This document shows positions 16,429 to 26,430 of a stretch of DNA of 64,000 nucleotides, in pieces. The notes under the pieces were generated by a model. It was not told the DNA's origin and did no database searches. It saw only the letters and a list, made by a program, of their open reading frames with translations. The stretch is from NCBI GenBank assembly GCA_905215555.1, contig CAJMQU010000002.1, forward strand, positions 124,001 to 188,000, in the 5' to 3' direction. The stretch is from an uncultured bacterium. Lineage in GTDB: Bacteria > Bacteroidota > Bacteroidia > Bacteroidales > Bacteroidaceae. Within the stretch, counting starts at the first letter, position 1. Each line of letters starts with the position of its first letter. Made by a program: the position numbers and the translations under genes.

Positions 16429-19400
16429 ATGGAAAAGAGAATCATAGCCCTTATTAGTTTTCTTTGCTATATGGTTTGCTTGACGCAGGCAGCGGATGAA
16501 CATTATTATTTCAGAAACCTTAGCATTCAGGACGGATTGTCACAGACCACAGTCAATGCAATCATACAGGACAAGAAAGGATTTATGTGGTTTGGCACTA
16601 AAGGCGGACTGAGCCGGTATGACGGATTGTCCTTCCGGAACTTCAAACGTGACATGACCGACAGTCATAGTTTGGGCAACAATTTTGTGACTTGTCTTTA
16701 CGAAGATAACCAAGGGGATATTTGGGTTGGAACGGACGCCGGACTGTATATCTATTGTTCGGATAAAGAGATATTTGTGCCCTTCAACCTCTTGAGCCAG
16801 GAAAATACGAAAATAGAACGGACTGTTTCTGCCATCTCGGGCGATAAACAAGGCCGGGTCTGGATAGCTGTTGAAACACAAGGACTCTTCTGTTATGACT
16901 CTCAGAAAGAGCAACTTCATAATTATATCTTAAATGAATTCTCGGCTAATGTCAATAGTTTCGCTTTTGATAATAGCGGAACTATCTGGTTAGGATTTTA
17001 TGGTAACGGTTTGTTCTATTCGAAGGATAATTTGAAGACGCTTCATCCGTATGTTTCGCTGAAGGGCGATAGTGAGGTTTTCAAAGATGATGTCGTGATG
17101 AAAATCGTGCCGGGAGCTTACAATTGCCTTTATATTAGTTCTATACGGCAAGGTGTGCAAGAATTGAATCTCACTTCCGGCAATCTGCGGAATCTGCTGA
17201 TGATGGACGAAACCGGTGAAATGGTTTATTGCCGGGATTTGCTCGTCAATTCGGATAACGAACTGTGGATTGGGGCTGAATCGGGGGCATATATCTATAA
17301 TCTCCGCACAGACAAATATGTGCATCTGCATAGTTCTAAAGATGATCCTTACTCCTTGTCCGACAATGCAATTTATTCCCTGTGTGAAGACCGTGAGAAT
17401 GGCATCTGGGTGGGTTCGTACTTCGGAGGGGTAGACTATTATCCGAAGTCCTATACTTATTTTGAAAAGTACTATCCAAAGGACGGAGAAAATACTCTAC
17501 GGGGTAAACGTGTTCGTGAGTTCTGTCAGGATTATAAGGGGACATTGTGGATCGGTACTGAAGACGGTGGCTTGAACCGTTTTGATCCGAAGACAAAAAC
17601 ATTCTCTTTCTTCACGCCCAGTGCCGGATTTACGAATATCCACGGACTGTGTATGGTGGGCGATAATTTATGGGTCGGGACTTTCTCTAAAGGTTTGAAG
17701 ATAGTGGACACCAATACCGGGAACATCTTAAAAACCTATCAGAAGACGGACTCTCCACATTCGCTGGTGGATAATAGTATCTTTGCCATTTGCAGGACGG
17801 CTACAGGTGATATTTACTTGGGAACCATGTTCGGGTTGCTGAAGTATAATGAACAGACGGATGATTTTGAAAGGATTGCAGAACTGGCAGGCAAGTTTGT
17901 ATATGATATAAAAGAAGACTCAGGAGGCAACCTGTGGCTGGCGACTTATGCAAATGGAGCTTATTGCTTTAACGTCAATGAGAAAAGATGGAAGAATTAT
18001 GTGCATAATGAGGATGATAAGGAAAGTCTTCCTTATGATAAAGTACTGAGTATCTTTGAAGACTCCCATCGTCAGATCTGGTTGACCACACAGGGCGGCG
18101 GCTTCTGTCTGTTTCATCCTGATACGGAGACTTTTACCAGCTATAATTCTTCGAACGGGCTGCCTAATGATGTGGTTTATCAGATTGTAGAAGACGCAGA
18201 AGGATTGTTATGGCTGACTACGAATAGCGGACTGGCCTGTTTCAATCCTGTCACAAAGCAGGTTAAGGTCTATACGACAGCCAATGGATTGCTTGGTGAT
18301 CAGTTTAACTATCGTTCCGGTTATAGGGATGAGGCAGGCACTATTTATCTGGGCAGTATTGATGGTTTTGTTGTATTTAATCCAAAGACATTTACCGAAA
18401 ACAAGAATTTGCCGCCGGTAGTGATTACGGACTTTATGCTGTTCAATAAAGAGGTTCGTGCCGGTGAGAGCAGTGCTCCCCTTGAAAAAAGTATCACTTT
18501 CTCGGACGCGATTACACTTCAGTCCGACCAGAACTCGTTCTCTTTCCGCATTGCCGCCCTGGGTTATCAGTTGCCGAAGATGAACAAGCTGATGTACAGG
18601 CTGGATGGTTTCGATAAAGACTGGATAACGGTAGGAGAGAGTCCCATTGTCACTTATTCCAATCTGGGGTATGGCGATTATCTGTTCCGTGTGAAGGCTT
18701 CTAACAGCGACGGAGTATGGAATCCGGAGGAACATTTATTATATATCCATATCCTTCCTCCTTTCTATCTTTCAATTTGGGCTTACTGCATTTATGCATT
18801 GCTGTTTATAGGTTGTTCTGTCTATGCTTTTTGGTACTTCAAACAACGCAGCAACAGGCAACATCGTCGTCAGTTGGAGAAATTCGAGCAAGAGAAAGAA
18901 CGCGAGATTTATAATGCCAAGATAGATTTTTTTACGAATGTGGCACACGAAATCAGAACTCCGCTGACATTGATAAAAGGTCCGTTGGAGAACATAATCC
19001 TGAAGAAGCATCTGGATCCCGAAACGCGTGAGGATTTGAATATTATGCAGCACAATACGGAACGTCTGCTGAACCTTACAAACCAACTTCTGGATTTTAG
19101 GAAAGTGGAGAGCCAGGGGTATCGTCTCAATTTTGCCAAATGTGACATTACTAATGTGTTGAGGGAAACTTATATGCGGTTTACTTCCCTTTCTCGTCAG
19201 AAAGGATTTGACCTGACGTTGGAATTGCCGGAAGAAAACTTCTGTGCACATGTCAACCGTGAAGCTTTTACGAAGATTATAAGTAATCTTCTGAATAATG
19301 GAATGAAGTATGCTGATACCTATGTGCATATTAAGTTGGAAGTAGATACGGAGAATCAGGCCTTTTATGTCATTACCAAGAACGACGGAGTGATTATCCC

Positions 19401-20454
19401 TGATGAAATGAAAGAAGAGATTTTCCAGCCTTTTGTCCGTTTCAACCAGAAGGAGGAGGGGAAAGTTACTACAGGTGCAGGCATCGGATTGGCTCTTTCC
19501 CGTTCGTTGGCAGAGCTCCATCGGGGTAACTTGATTATGGTGCCTGGAGAAGATGCGAATGTGTTCCGTCTGACGCTTCCTATTATTCAGGATATGGCCA
19601 TTTCATTGGATTCGGATGTGATGAACAAGGAAGTGGAGGCACAGGCCGAAACATCGGGTGAACAATTCTCTGATGACAAGCAGGAAGGGAAACATCAGCG
19701 GACAAGCAAACACGTCGTTCTGGTGGTGGAGGATAATCCGGATATGCTTTCTTTTATCGAACGCCAATTGTCATCCGAATACACTGTGCTGACTGCTACC
19801 AATGGGAAGGAGGCTTTGCAGGTTTTGGACAGTAATTTTGTGAATCTGGTGGTGAGTGATGTTGTTATGCCGTTGATGGATGGCTTTGAACTGTGCAAGA
19901 TTGTAAAGTCGGAGGTAGGTTACAGTCATATTCCTATTATTCTGCTGACTGCCAAGACTAATCTGCAATCTAAGATTGAAGGGATGGAGCTGGGAGCGGA
20001 TTCATATATTGAGAAGCCTTTCTCACCGGAATATCTTCTGGCTGTTGTTTCCAATCTGATAAATAACAGGGAAAAGCTCCGTCAGAACTTTGCCAAGTCT
20101 CCTTTTGTAGCGGTTAATACGATGGCTCTGACTAAGGCCGATGAGGAATTTATTAAGAAGTTGAATGAGATTATTCTCTCTAATCTTTCCAATCAGGAAT
20201 TCAGTATGGATGATATAGCGGATAGCCTGAATATGAGCCGTTCCAGTTTTTACCGCAAGATGAAAGGAGTGCTGGATCTCACTCCGAATGAGTATTTGCG
20301 TATTGAGCGTCTGAAGCGTGCCGCACAATTGCTGAAGGAGGGGGAGAGCCGTATCAATGAGATTTGCTATATGGTGGGATTCAATTCTTCTTCTTATTTC
20401 TCAAAATGTTTCCAAAAGCAATTTGGGGTACTTCCGAAGGATTTTGTCAGCTGA
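16429..20454 (+). CDS. Hybrid two-component system sensor/regulator (HTCS), intact
   Basis: A 1341-aa one-protein signalling system. In order: signal peptide (to about 22); periplasmic Reg_prop beta-propeller with WFGTKGG/WVGTDAG-type blades (about 25-640); Y_Y_Y domain (about 690-775); membrane helix (IWAYCIYALLFIGCSVYAFW, about 783-805); histidine kinase with His840 in NVAHEIRTPLTLIKGP; HATPase with GAGIGLALSRSLAELHRG; receiver with phosphoacceptor Asp1144 in VVSDVVMPLMDGFE; AraC DNA-binding domain (about 1230-1341). Every part is present. It should sense an oligosaccharide in the periplasm and activate the surrounding glycan operons. A decayed paralogue lies at 7752-9694, so this copy may now carry all HTCS control in the locus. 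Confidence 0.95.
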   Translation: MEKRIIALISFLCYMVCLTQAADEHYYFRNLSIQDGLSQTTVNAIIQDKKGFMWFGTKGGLSRYDGLSFRNFKRDMTDSHSLGNNFVTCLYEDNQGDIWVGTDAGLYIYCSDKEIFVPFNLLSQENTKIERTVSAISGDKQGRVWIAVETQGLFCYDSQKEQLHNYILNEFSANVNSFAFDNSGTIWLGFYGNGLFYSKDNLKTLHPYVSLKGDSEVFKDDVVMKIVPGAYNCLYISSIRQGVQELNLTSGNLRNLLMMDETGEMVYCRDLLVNSDNELWIGAESGAYIYNLRTDKYVHLHSSKDDPYSLSDNAIYSLCEDRENGIWVGSYFGGVDYYPKSYTYFEKYYPKDGENTLRGKRVREFCQDYKGTLWIGTEDGGLNRFDPKTKTFSFFTPSAGFTNIHGLCMVGDNLWVGTFSKGLKIVDTNTGNILKTYQKTDSPHSLVDNSIFAICRTATGDIYLGTMFGLLKYNEQTDDFERIAELAGKFVYDIKEDSGGNLWLATYANGAYCFNVNEKRWKNYVHNEDDKESLPYDKVLSIFEDSHRQIWLTTQGGGFCLFHPDTETFTSYNSSNGLPNDVVYQIVEDAEGLLWLTTNSGLACFNPVTKQVKVYTTANGLLGDQFNYRSGYRDEAGTIYLGSIDGFVVFNPKTFTENKNLPPVVITDFMLFNKEVRAGESSAPLEKSITFSDAITLQSDQNSFSFRIAALGYQLPKMNKLMYRLDGFDKDWITVGESPIVTYSNLGYGDYLFRVKASNSDGVWNPEEHLLYIHILPPFYLSIWAYCIYALLFIGCSVYAFWYFKQRSNRQHRRQLEKFEQEKEREIYNAKIDFFTNVAHEIRTPLTLIKGPLENIILKKHLDPETREDLNIMQHNTERLLNLTNQLLDFRKVESQGYRLNFAKCDITNVLRETYMRFTSLSRQKGFDLTLELPEENFCAHVNREAFTKIISNLLNNGMKYADTYVHIKLEVDTENQAFYVITKNDGVIIPDEMKEEIFQPFVRFNQKEEGKVTTGAGIGLALSRSLAELHRGNLIMVPGEDANVFRLTLPIIQDMAISLDSDVMNKEVEAQAETSGEQFSDDKQEGKHQRTSKHVVLVVEDNPDMLSFIERQLSSEYTVLTATNGKEALQVLDSNFVNLVVSDVVMPLMDGFELCKIVKSEVGYSHIPIILLTAKTNLQSKIEGMELGADSYIEKPFSPEYLLAVVSNLINNREKLRQNFAKSPFVAVNTMALTKADEEFIKKLNEIILSNLSNQEFSMDDIADSLNMSRSSFYRKMKGVLDLTPNEYLRIERLKRAAQLLKEGESRINEICYMVGFNSSSYFSKCFQKQFGVLPKDFVS

Positions 20455-20563
20455 TGATTGTTGTTCGTTGTATTTAATGTGAATTTGTGATTTCATATGC
20501 GATTTTGAGATATTTCTTTTATTTATTGGGATACATATTCCCTTCTGGAAAGATGCTACGTGC

Positions 20564-20571
20564 TATCTTTG
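20564..20571 (+). promoter_or_regulatory. Candidate -7 box for the GH105-to-GH31 gene string
   Basis: TATCTTTG matches TAnnTTTG, with a TTCTG at roughly the -33 position. Start would be near 20578, giving a leader of about 66 nt before the first GH105. The genes that follow lie 8-73 bp apart up to 34288, consistent with one long transcript. Confidence 0.5.
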
Positions 20572-20643
20572 TGACCATTGATAGTGATTGTACTATGAAC
20601 AATTGTAAGTTTCTTAATGTCTAATAAATAAAGAATTAACCTT

Positions 20644-21747
20644 ATGCGCAAAAAGTCATTATTATTGCTGTTTCTGCTTCCAATTCAATTATTGTTTGGT
20701 CAGACTAACCTGCTGACAGATTTTCCGAAAGGATATACTCCGGAAGAGGTAGGTAAACGTTTGGCCTATCACTTTGTAGATGGAAAACATATGCTTCACA
20801 TCGGGAAGTGGATTAGTTATCCCGAAACTTTCACTTGGAATGGAGGGCTGAAGTTCGCAGCACTTACCAATGATCAGGAGCTTGTGAAGTTGCTGCAGAA
20901 CAGGTTTGAACTTCTTTTTACCACGGAAAGGGCTCTGTTGCCTATCATGAATCATGTGGATGTAAATATGTTCGGCAGCTTGCCTTTGGAACTGTATAGG
21001 ATAACAAAAGATCAACGCTATCTGGACTTGGGGCTTCCATACGCTGACACCCAGTGGCAACTTCCCGCAAATGCGAAACCGAAAGAAAAAGAATGGGATC
21101 AGAAAGGCTATTCCTGGCAGACCCGTTTGTGGATTGACGATATGTATATGATTACCATTGTACAGACTCAGGCTTATCGAATTACCGGTGACCGTAAATA
21201 CATAGACCGGGCTGCAAGAGAGATGGTGATGTACCTGGACGAATTGCAGCGTCCGAACGGTCTTTTCTATCATGCTCCGGATGTTCCCTTCTATTGGGGC
21301 AGGGGTAATGGATGGATGGCTGCCGGTATGGCAGAGTTGTTGAGTAGCTTGCCCGAAGACAGTGAATATCGTCCACGCATCATGCACGGCTACCTTACTA
21401 TGATGAAAAGCCTGAAGAAGTATCAGTCTTCAAATGGTCTGTGGCATCAGCTGCTGGATCATCCTGATTGCTGGATTGAAACCTCCGGCTCTGCCATGTT
21501 TACTTTTGCTTTCATCAAGGGAGTAAAGAACGGCTGGCTGGATGCTAAGGAATATGCACCCGCTGCCCGTAAGGCATGGATGGCTATGGTGAAATACATA
21601 GATGAGAACGACAATGTGAAATCTGTTTGTGAAGGCACCAATAAGAAGAATGACAAACAATACTATTATGATCGCAAACAAAATGTAGGCGATTATCATG
21701 GCCAGGCTCCCTACCTTTGGTGTGCGGTGGCGCTTCTGGAAGAATAG
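20644..21747 (+). CDS. Secreted GH105 unsaturated uronyl hydrolase (first copy)
   Basis: A 367-aa protein with a signal peptide (MRKKSLLLLFLLPIQLLFGQ) and a GH105/GH88-type (alpha/alpha)6 barrel. WIDDMYMITIVQTQAYR carries the catalytic Asp pair (165/166); NGLFYHAPDVPFYWGRGNGW and DCWIETSGSAMFTFAFIKG are family blocks. These enzymes hydrate the double bond of unsaturated uronic acids at the end of oligosaccharides left by lyases, and so release the sugar. A second copy at 27645 is about three-quarters identical by eye. No polysaccharide lyase is in the window, so the unsaturated ends would have to come from elsewhere. Confidence 0.88.
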   Translation: MRKKSLLLLFLLPIQLLFGQTNLLTDFPKGYTPEEVGKRLAYHFVDGKHMLHIGKWISYPETFTWNGGLKFAALTNDQELVKLLQNRFELLFTTERALLPIMNHVDVNMFGSLPLELYRITKDQRYLDLGLPYADTQWQLPANAKPKEKEWDQKGYSWQTRLWIDDMYMITIVQTQAYRITGDRKYIDRAAREMVMYLDELQRPNGLFYHAPDVPFYWGRGNGWMAAGMAELLSSLPEDSEYRPRIMHGYLTMMKSLKKYQSSNGLWHQLLDHPDCWIETSGSAMFTFAFIKGVKNGWLDAKEYAPAARKAWMAMVKYIDENDNVKSVCEGTNKKNDKQYYYDRKQNVGDYHGQAPYLWCAVALLEE

Positions 21748-21799
21748 AACTATGTCATTTTAATAATCTTGTATCGAAACTCTATTTAATACTTATAAA

Positions 21800-24520
21800 A
21801 TGAATATAAGCAGTTGGACTAAAGTCCTTACCTTTGTTATACTGTTGTTTTCTTATTCAATGGTAGTAACCGGACAAAGCCAAGTAAATGATGTCAGAAA
21901 CTCCGGGCGTATCTGGCTTGACTCAGAAATTGCCCATAATGGAGATTATCAGTGGAAAATGATAAAGGCGGGAGAGGTGACGGATTCTGGGGAGAAAGTG
22001 TCTTTATCAGACTATCCTACAGGAAACTGGATGCCTGCCATTGTGCCCGGTACGGTTTTGAACTCATTGGTGTACAACCGGAAATATCCGGAGCCCTATT
22101 ATGGGATCAATAATAAGATAGAATCAAAACTGATACCGGACATATCCGAAACCGGACGTGACTTCTATACCTACTGGTTTCGTACTGAATTTACTGTTCC
22201 TGAGTCTTTTAAGGGAAAACATGTATGGTTACAGCTGGACGGTATTAACTATCGTGCTGAGGTATGGGTGAATGGAAATCTGCTCAGTACTATTAAGGGT
22301 ATGTTTTTACAGGATTATATCGATGTGACTAGTTTTGTGGAGATAGGCAAAAATAATGCTTTAGCGATAAAAGTATATCCGGTGGATGTTCCCGGTAGTG
22401 CCAAACCGAAATCCTGGGGAGCAGTTGGAGAATTCCACAATGGGGGGAATGGAAACATCGGACTGAACACTACCATGCTGATGACCGTAGGTTGGGACTT
22501 TACTTTCATGGATGGTATCCGTGACCGTAATACGGGTATTTGGAAGAACATTTCTCTGTATGCTACGGGCAAAGTGGCGTTGCGTCATCCTTTTGTGAAG
22601 TCTGAATTGCGCAAGCCCGATTATGACCAGGCACGTGAATCCATTTCGGTGGAAGTCGTGAATCCGACGACTGGTTTTAGCGGAATCAATTGTATGGTGA
22701 AAGGTGAGATTGTAGGTGAGAATATAACTTTCGAGAAGAAATTGAAAGTGTTGCGTGGAGAAGAGAAAGTATTGTCCTTCTCTCCGGATGAGTTTCCCCA
22801 ATTAGTGATTGACTCTCCCCGTTTGTGGTGGCCTGTAAACAAGGGACCTCAGAATCTGTATGAGCTGAAAATGACCGTATCCATCGATGGAGTGGTTTGT
22901 GATTCGGTAAGAACGAAGTTCGGTATCCGGGAAATCACTTCCGATACGAATACGCCTGATAAGTCGCGTGTCTTTTATGTCAATGGCAAGCGCCTCTTTA
23001 TCCGGGGAACGAACTGGATACCGGAAGCTATGCTGAGAACTTCTGACGAACGTACATATGCCGAACTGCGATATACTCGTCAGTCAGGTGTCAATCTTTT
23101 GCGTATGTGGGGAGGGGGTATTGCCGAATCTGACTATTTTTTCCAATTGTGCGATGAAATGGGGCTATTGGTATGGCAGGAGTTCTGGATGACAGGTGAT
23201 ACACGCCATCCGCATGATAAAGGCAACTATATGGATAATGTAGCGTCTACCGTAAAACGTATCCGTAATCATCCTTCTTTGGCTTATTATGTAGCTTCCA
23301 ATGAAAGTACAGAGGTTACTGGTACGCCCGAACTGCTCAATAAACTGGATGGTACACGGGGGTATCAGATGCAGTCGGAATGTGCCGGTGTACATGATGG
23401 AAGTCCTTACAAGCAAGTAAACCCGATGCAACATTATGAGAATACCGCTTCTCCGCGTGGAAGCCGTGTTGATGGATTTAACCCTGAGTATGGTGCACCT
23501 ACGTTACCTACTGTGGAGATTCTTCGCGAGATGATGGATGAAAAAGATCTCTGGCCTATCAATAAGGAAGTATGGGACTATCTGGATGGGAATGGTTTCC
23601 ACTTGATGACTACTATGTATACTGATTTGGTGAACCATTATGGAAAATCATCTTCTATCGATGAATTCGCCCAAAAAGGACAATTGTTGGGTGCCATAAA
23701 CTCCAAGAGTATCTGGGAAGTATGGAACTACAATAAATTGGATTACGGTGATCGTTTCTGTTCCGGACTTTTGTTTTGGTATCATAACTGTTCCATGCGT
23801 CAGGTATCTTCACGTATGTGGGATTGGTCTTTGGAACCCACCGCTTCACTCTATCATACGGCCAATTCATTGGAGCCGCAGCATGTCCAGTTTGATTATC
23901 TGAAGAATACTGTATCTGTGGTGAACGATTATTATCGCTCCTTCAATAATTACAAGGTGATAGCACAGGTATACGACATCAATAGTCGGAAAGTATTTGA
24001 GGAGTCTGCCTCTGTCAATCTTCCGGAAGATGGAGTAGCCAATGATGTTCTGACTATCCGTTTCCCAGAAAATATCTCTCAGGTTCATTTCATTAAACTG
24101 TTGCTGAAAGATGAGAAAGGCAAGGATGTTTCTTCTAACTTCTATTGGAGATCAAATGATAAGTATGAGGGCAGCAAGACTCTGACCGGGCCTGCATCCT
24201 CGGGATTTGAAGATTTGAACAAATTGAAGGCAGCTAATGTGAAACTCTCTTATAAGACACATCAGGCAGATGGCCGTTATTTTGTAGATATCACATTGAA
24301 GAACACTTCCAATGGTATTGCTTTCTTTAATCAGTTACAGTTCCTGAATGCAAAGATGAGTCCGATACGTCCATCGTTCTATTCGGATAACTTCTTCTCT
24401 CTGGTTCCGGGTGAAAAGAAAACATTCACAATAGAAACGGCAGAAGAGAAGTTGACCGAAGGGGCTGTCCTGGTATTGAAAGGATGGAATATAACAACTC
24501 AGAAGTATAAACTCAAGTAA
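21800..24520 (+). CDS. Secreted glycoside hydrolase family 2, long form
   Basis: A 906-aa protein with a signal peptide (about 1-26). The sugar-binding domain (about 40-240, WVNGNLLSTIKGMFLQDYID) leads into Ig-like domains and a TIM barrel. The acid/base is Glu502 in YVASNESTEVTG and the nucleophile Glu563 in FNPEYGAPTLPTV. The layout (NWMPAIVPGTVLNSLV near the start, LFIRGTNWIPEAML before the barrel) resembles the beta-mannosidase / exo-beta-glucosaminidase side of GH2 more than LacZ. The exact substrate cannot be read. The FAD oxidoreductase follows after 9 bp, so the two are translated from one message. Confidence 0.85.
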   Translation: MNISSWTKVLTFVILLFSYSMVVTGQSQVNDVRNSGRIWLDSEIAHNGDYQWKMIKAGEVTDSGEKVSLSDYPTGNWMPAIVPGTVLNSLVYNRKYPEPYYGINNKIESKLIPDISETGRDFYTYWFRTEFTVPESFKGKHVWLQLDGINYRAEVWVNGNLLSTIKGMFLQDYIDVTSFVEIGKNNALAIKVYPVDVPGSAKPKSWGAVGEFHNGGNGNIGLNTTMLMTVGWDFTFMDGIRDRNTGIWKNISLYATGKVALRHPFVKSELRKPDYDQARESISVEVVNPTTGFSGINCMVKGEIVGENITFEKKLKVLRGEEKVLSFSPDEFPQLVIDSPRLWWPVNKGPQNLYELKMTVSIDGVVCDSVRTKFGIREITSDTNTPDKSRVFYVNGKRLFIRGTNWIPEAMLRTSDERTYAELRYTRQSGVNLLRMWGGGIAESDYFFQLCDEMGLLVWQEFWMTGDTRHPHDKGNYMDNVASTVKRIRNHPSLAYYVASNESTEVTGTPELLNKLDGTRGYQMQSECAGVHDGSPYKQVNPMQHYENTASPRGSRVDGFNPEYGAPTLPTVEILREMMDEKDLWPINKEVWDYLDGNGFHLMTTMYTDLVNHYGKSSSIDEFAQKGQLLGAINSKSIWEVWNYNKLDYGDRFCSGLLFWYHNCSMRQVSSRMWDWSLEPTASLYHTANSLEPQHVQFDYLKNTVSVVNDYYRSFNNYKVIAQVYDINSRKVFEESASVNLPEDGVANDVLTIRFPENISQVHFIKLLLKDEKGKDVSSNFYWRSNDKYEGSKTLTGPASSGFEDLNKLKAANVKLSYKTHQADGRYFVDITLKNTSNGIAFFNQLQFLNAKMSPIRPSFYSDNFFSLVPGEKKTFTIETAEEKLTEGAVLVLKGWNITTQKYKLK

Positions 24521-24529
24521 AAAGATAGC

Positions 24530-26392
24530 GTGAAGAGATTCAATATTCTTACGGTTCTGTTGGTGTTTAGTTGGAGTATATCTGCCCAAAACCATTTTGA
24601 TGTAGTAGTGGTAGGCGGTAATCCCGGTGGTATCATGGCAGCCATTGCAGCAGCCCGGCAAGGCAAGACCTCCGTGATTCTGGAACGTACCCAGTATGTT
24701 GGAGGACTTCCGGTCAATGGGCTGGGGGCAACGGACATCGCTACCCGGGAAGCAACTACCGGTCTGTTTATGGAGTTTACTACCAGAATCAAGCAATACT
24801 ATGCAGACCGTTATGGAGAGAATTCTCAGCAGTTGAAGGATTGTAGTGACGGCTTTCATTTCGAACCGTCCGTTGCAGCATCTGTATATCAGGATATGCT
24901 GAACGAACATAAGGATAAGATTACTATACTTCTTATGCGGCAATTCGATGCTGAAGGCCAGAACATTTCTCTCAAGAATAAGCGCATTGAAAGCATTTGT
25001 ATATTGAATCGTGAGAATGGAGAAAAAGAAACTTATCAGGGCGATATTTTTATAGATGCCACTTATGAAGGAGATTTAGGGGCTGCGGCCGGTGTTTCCT
25101 TCCGCATAGGCAGAGAAAGTAAGGCCGAATTTGGAGAACCTGGAGCGGGAAGAACCTATGAATACTGGAAAAGCCTGCCTGCCAGTGGTAGCACAGGGGA
25201 ATCGGATAATGCAGTACAGGCCTACAACTATCGTCTTTGCCTGACTAATGACCCTGATAACCGGGTACTTTTTCCGAAACCGGCATCTTATAACAGAGAC
25301 GAATATGTTTCACTGATTGAAGATGTATGGACCGGTAAGAATACCCAACGAGCTATGCTGAAGGTAACAAATGAGATGATGGAAGAAAACCGCCGTCATA
25401 TAGCTGCCGGTAATCAGACTAGATTGCCTGGAGACAGTTGGGGAATCAGAAAGCTGAGTAGCATTGTGAAACTGCCTAATCAGAAGACGGATGGCAATAA
25501 CCAGCATGCAGCATTTATTTCTACCGATTTGCCCGAAGAGAACTGGCCTTGGCCTACTTCTTCGTGGGAGTGGAGGGATAAGTTTGCCAAACGTCTGAAA
25601 GATTATACGTTGGGCTTGTTCTGGTTTGCCCAAAATGATCCCGAACTGCCGGAACATTTCCGTAAAGCAATGCTGGAGTGGGGGTTGGCTAAAGACGAAT
25701 ATCAGGACAATGAGTATTTCCCTCGTCAGGTATATGTACGCGAAGGAAGACGGTTTGAAGGAGTCTACTTTTTTACAGCCAAGGATGCCCTGCCTGTCGC
25801 ACCGGGAAAACGTCCGCCATTGCATGCCAACAGCGTGACAGCCAGTCATTATGCGCTCGATTCGCATGCTGCTCGGAAAAGAGAAACCGGCAGGGTACAT
25901 CTGGATGGATTTATCAGTTATCCTACAGCTGTCTATACTGTGCCTTTGGGCGTCATCCTGCCCCGCAATATAGATAACCTGTTGTTGCCTGTACCGGTAT
26001 CCGGTTCGCATATAGGATTTTCTACTTTGCGAATGGAACCATGCTGGATGGCATTGGGGCAGGCGGCAGGTATTGCCGCCTCGCTGGCTATTGATGGTAA
26101 AGTAGCCGTGCAGGATGTGGATATGTCTATATTGCAGGAACTGCTGATCGACCAAAAAGCGACGTTGATATACTTCCGTGACCTGCGTCCGGAAGATCCT
26201 GACTTCCGTTTGGTGCAATATATGGGATTGCGGGGGTATTTGTCCGGGTGGGATGCAAACCTGCAAGGCGCGGTAGATGAAAAGACATTGCAGGAATGGA
26301 GTACATTATGCGGGTTTAAGCTTCAGGCTGTTCCTGGAAAAACGTCCAGATTGGAAGTGCTGACCGGTATCTATAAACGCCTTCGTCAATAA
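24530..26392 (+). CDS. Secreted FAD-dependent oxidoreductase (FAD_oxidored type)
   Basis: A 620-aa flavoprotein starting at GTG 24530, 9 bp after the GH2 stop. A signal peptide (VFSWSISAQ, cleaved near residue 20) is followed by the dinucleotide-binding motif VVVVGGNPGGIMAAIAAARQ, the second conserved block TQYVGGLPVNGLGATDIATR, and the C-terminal FAD contact GSHIGFSTLRMEPCWMALGQ. These flavoproteins are frequent in Bacteroidetes sugar loci, but their substrates are mostly unknown. Export to the periplasm is notable, since it needs an electron acceptor there. It may oxidise a sugar released by the GH2, which is inference. Confidence 0.8.
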   Translation: MKRFNILTVLLVFSWSISAQNHFDVVVVGGNPGGIMAAIAAARQGKTSVILERTQYVGGLPVNGLGATDIATREATTGLFMEFTTRIKQYYADRYGENSQQLKDCSDGFHFEPSVAASVYQDMLNEHKDKITILLMRQFDAEGQNISLKNKRIESICILNRENGEKETYQGDIFIDATYEGDLGAAAGVSFRIGRESKAEFGEPGAGRTYEYWKSLPASGSTGESDNAVQAYNYRLCLTNDPDNRVLFPKPASYNRDEYVSLIEDVWTGKNTQRAMLKVTNEMMEENRRHIAAGNQTRLPGDSWGIRKLSSIVKLPNQKTDGNNQHAAFISTDLPEENWPWPTSSWEWRDKFAKRLKDYTLGLFWFAQNDPELPEHFRKAMLEWGLAKDEYQDNEYFPRQVYVREGRRFEGVYFFTAKDALPVAPGKRPPLHANSVTASHYALDSHAARKRETGRVHLDGFISYPTAVYTVPLGVILPRNIDNLLLPVPVSGSHIGFSTLRMEPCWMALGQAAGIAASLAIDGKVAVQDVDMSILQELLIDQKATLIYFRDLRPEDPDFRLVQYMGLRGYLSGWDANLQGAVDEKTLQEWSTLCGFKLQAVPGKTSRLEVLTGIYKRLRQ

Positions 26393-26430
26393 AACAATAA
26401 CTTTAACCATGTAAAAACATAGAAATTAAG

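Noticed and set aside
18772..19521. 249-aa open frame on the minus strand
   Set aside because: It is opposite the kinase domain of the HTCS and has no family pattern.
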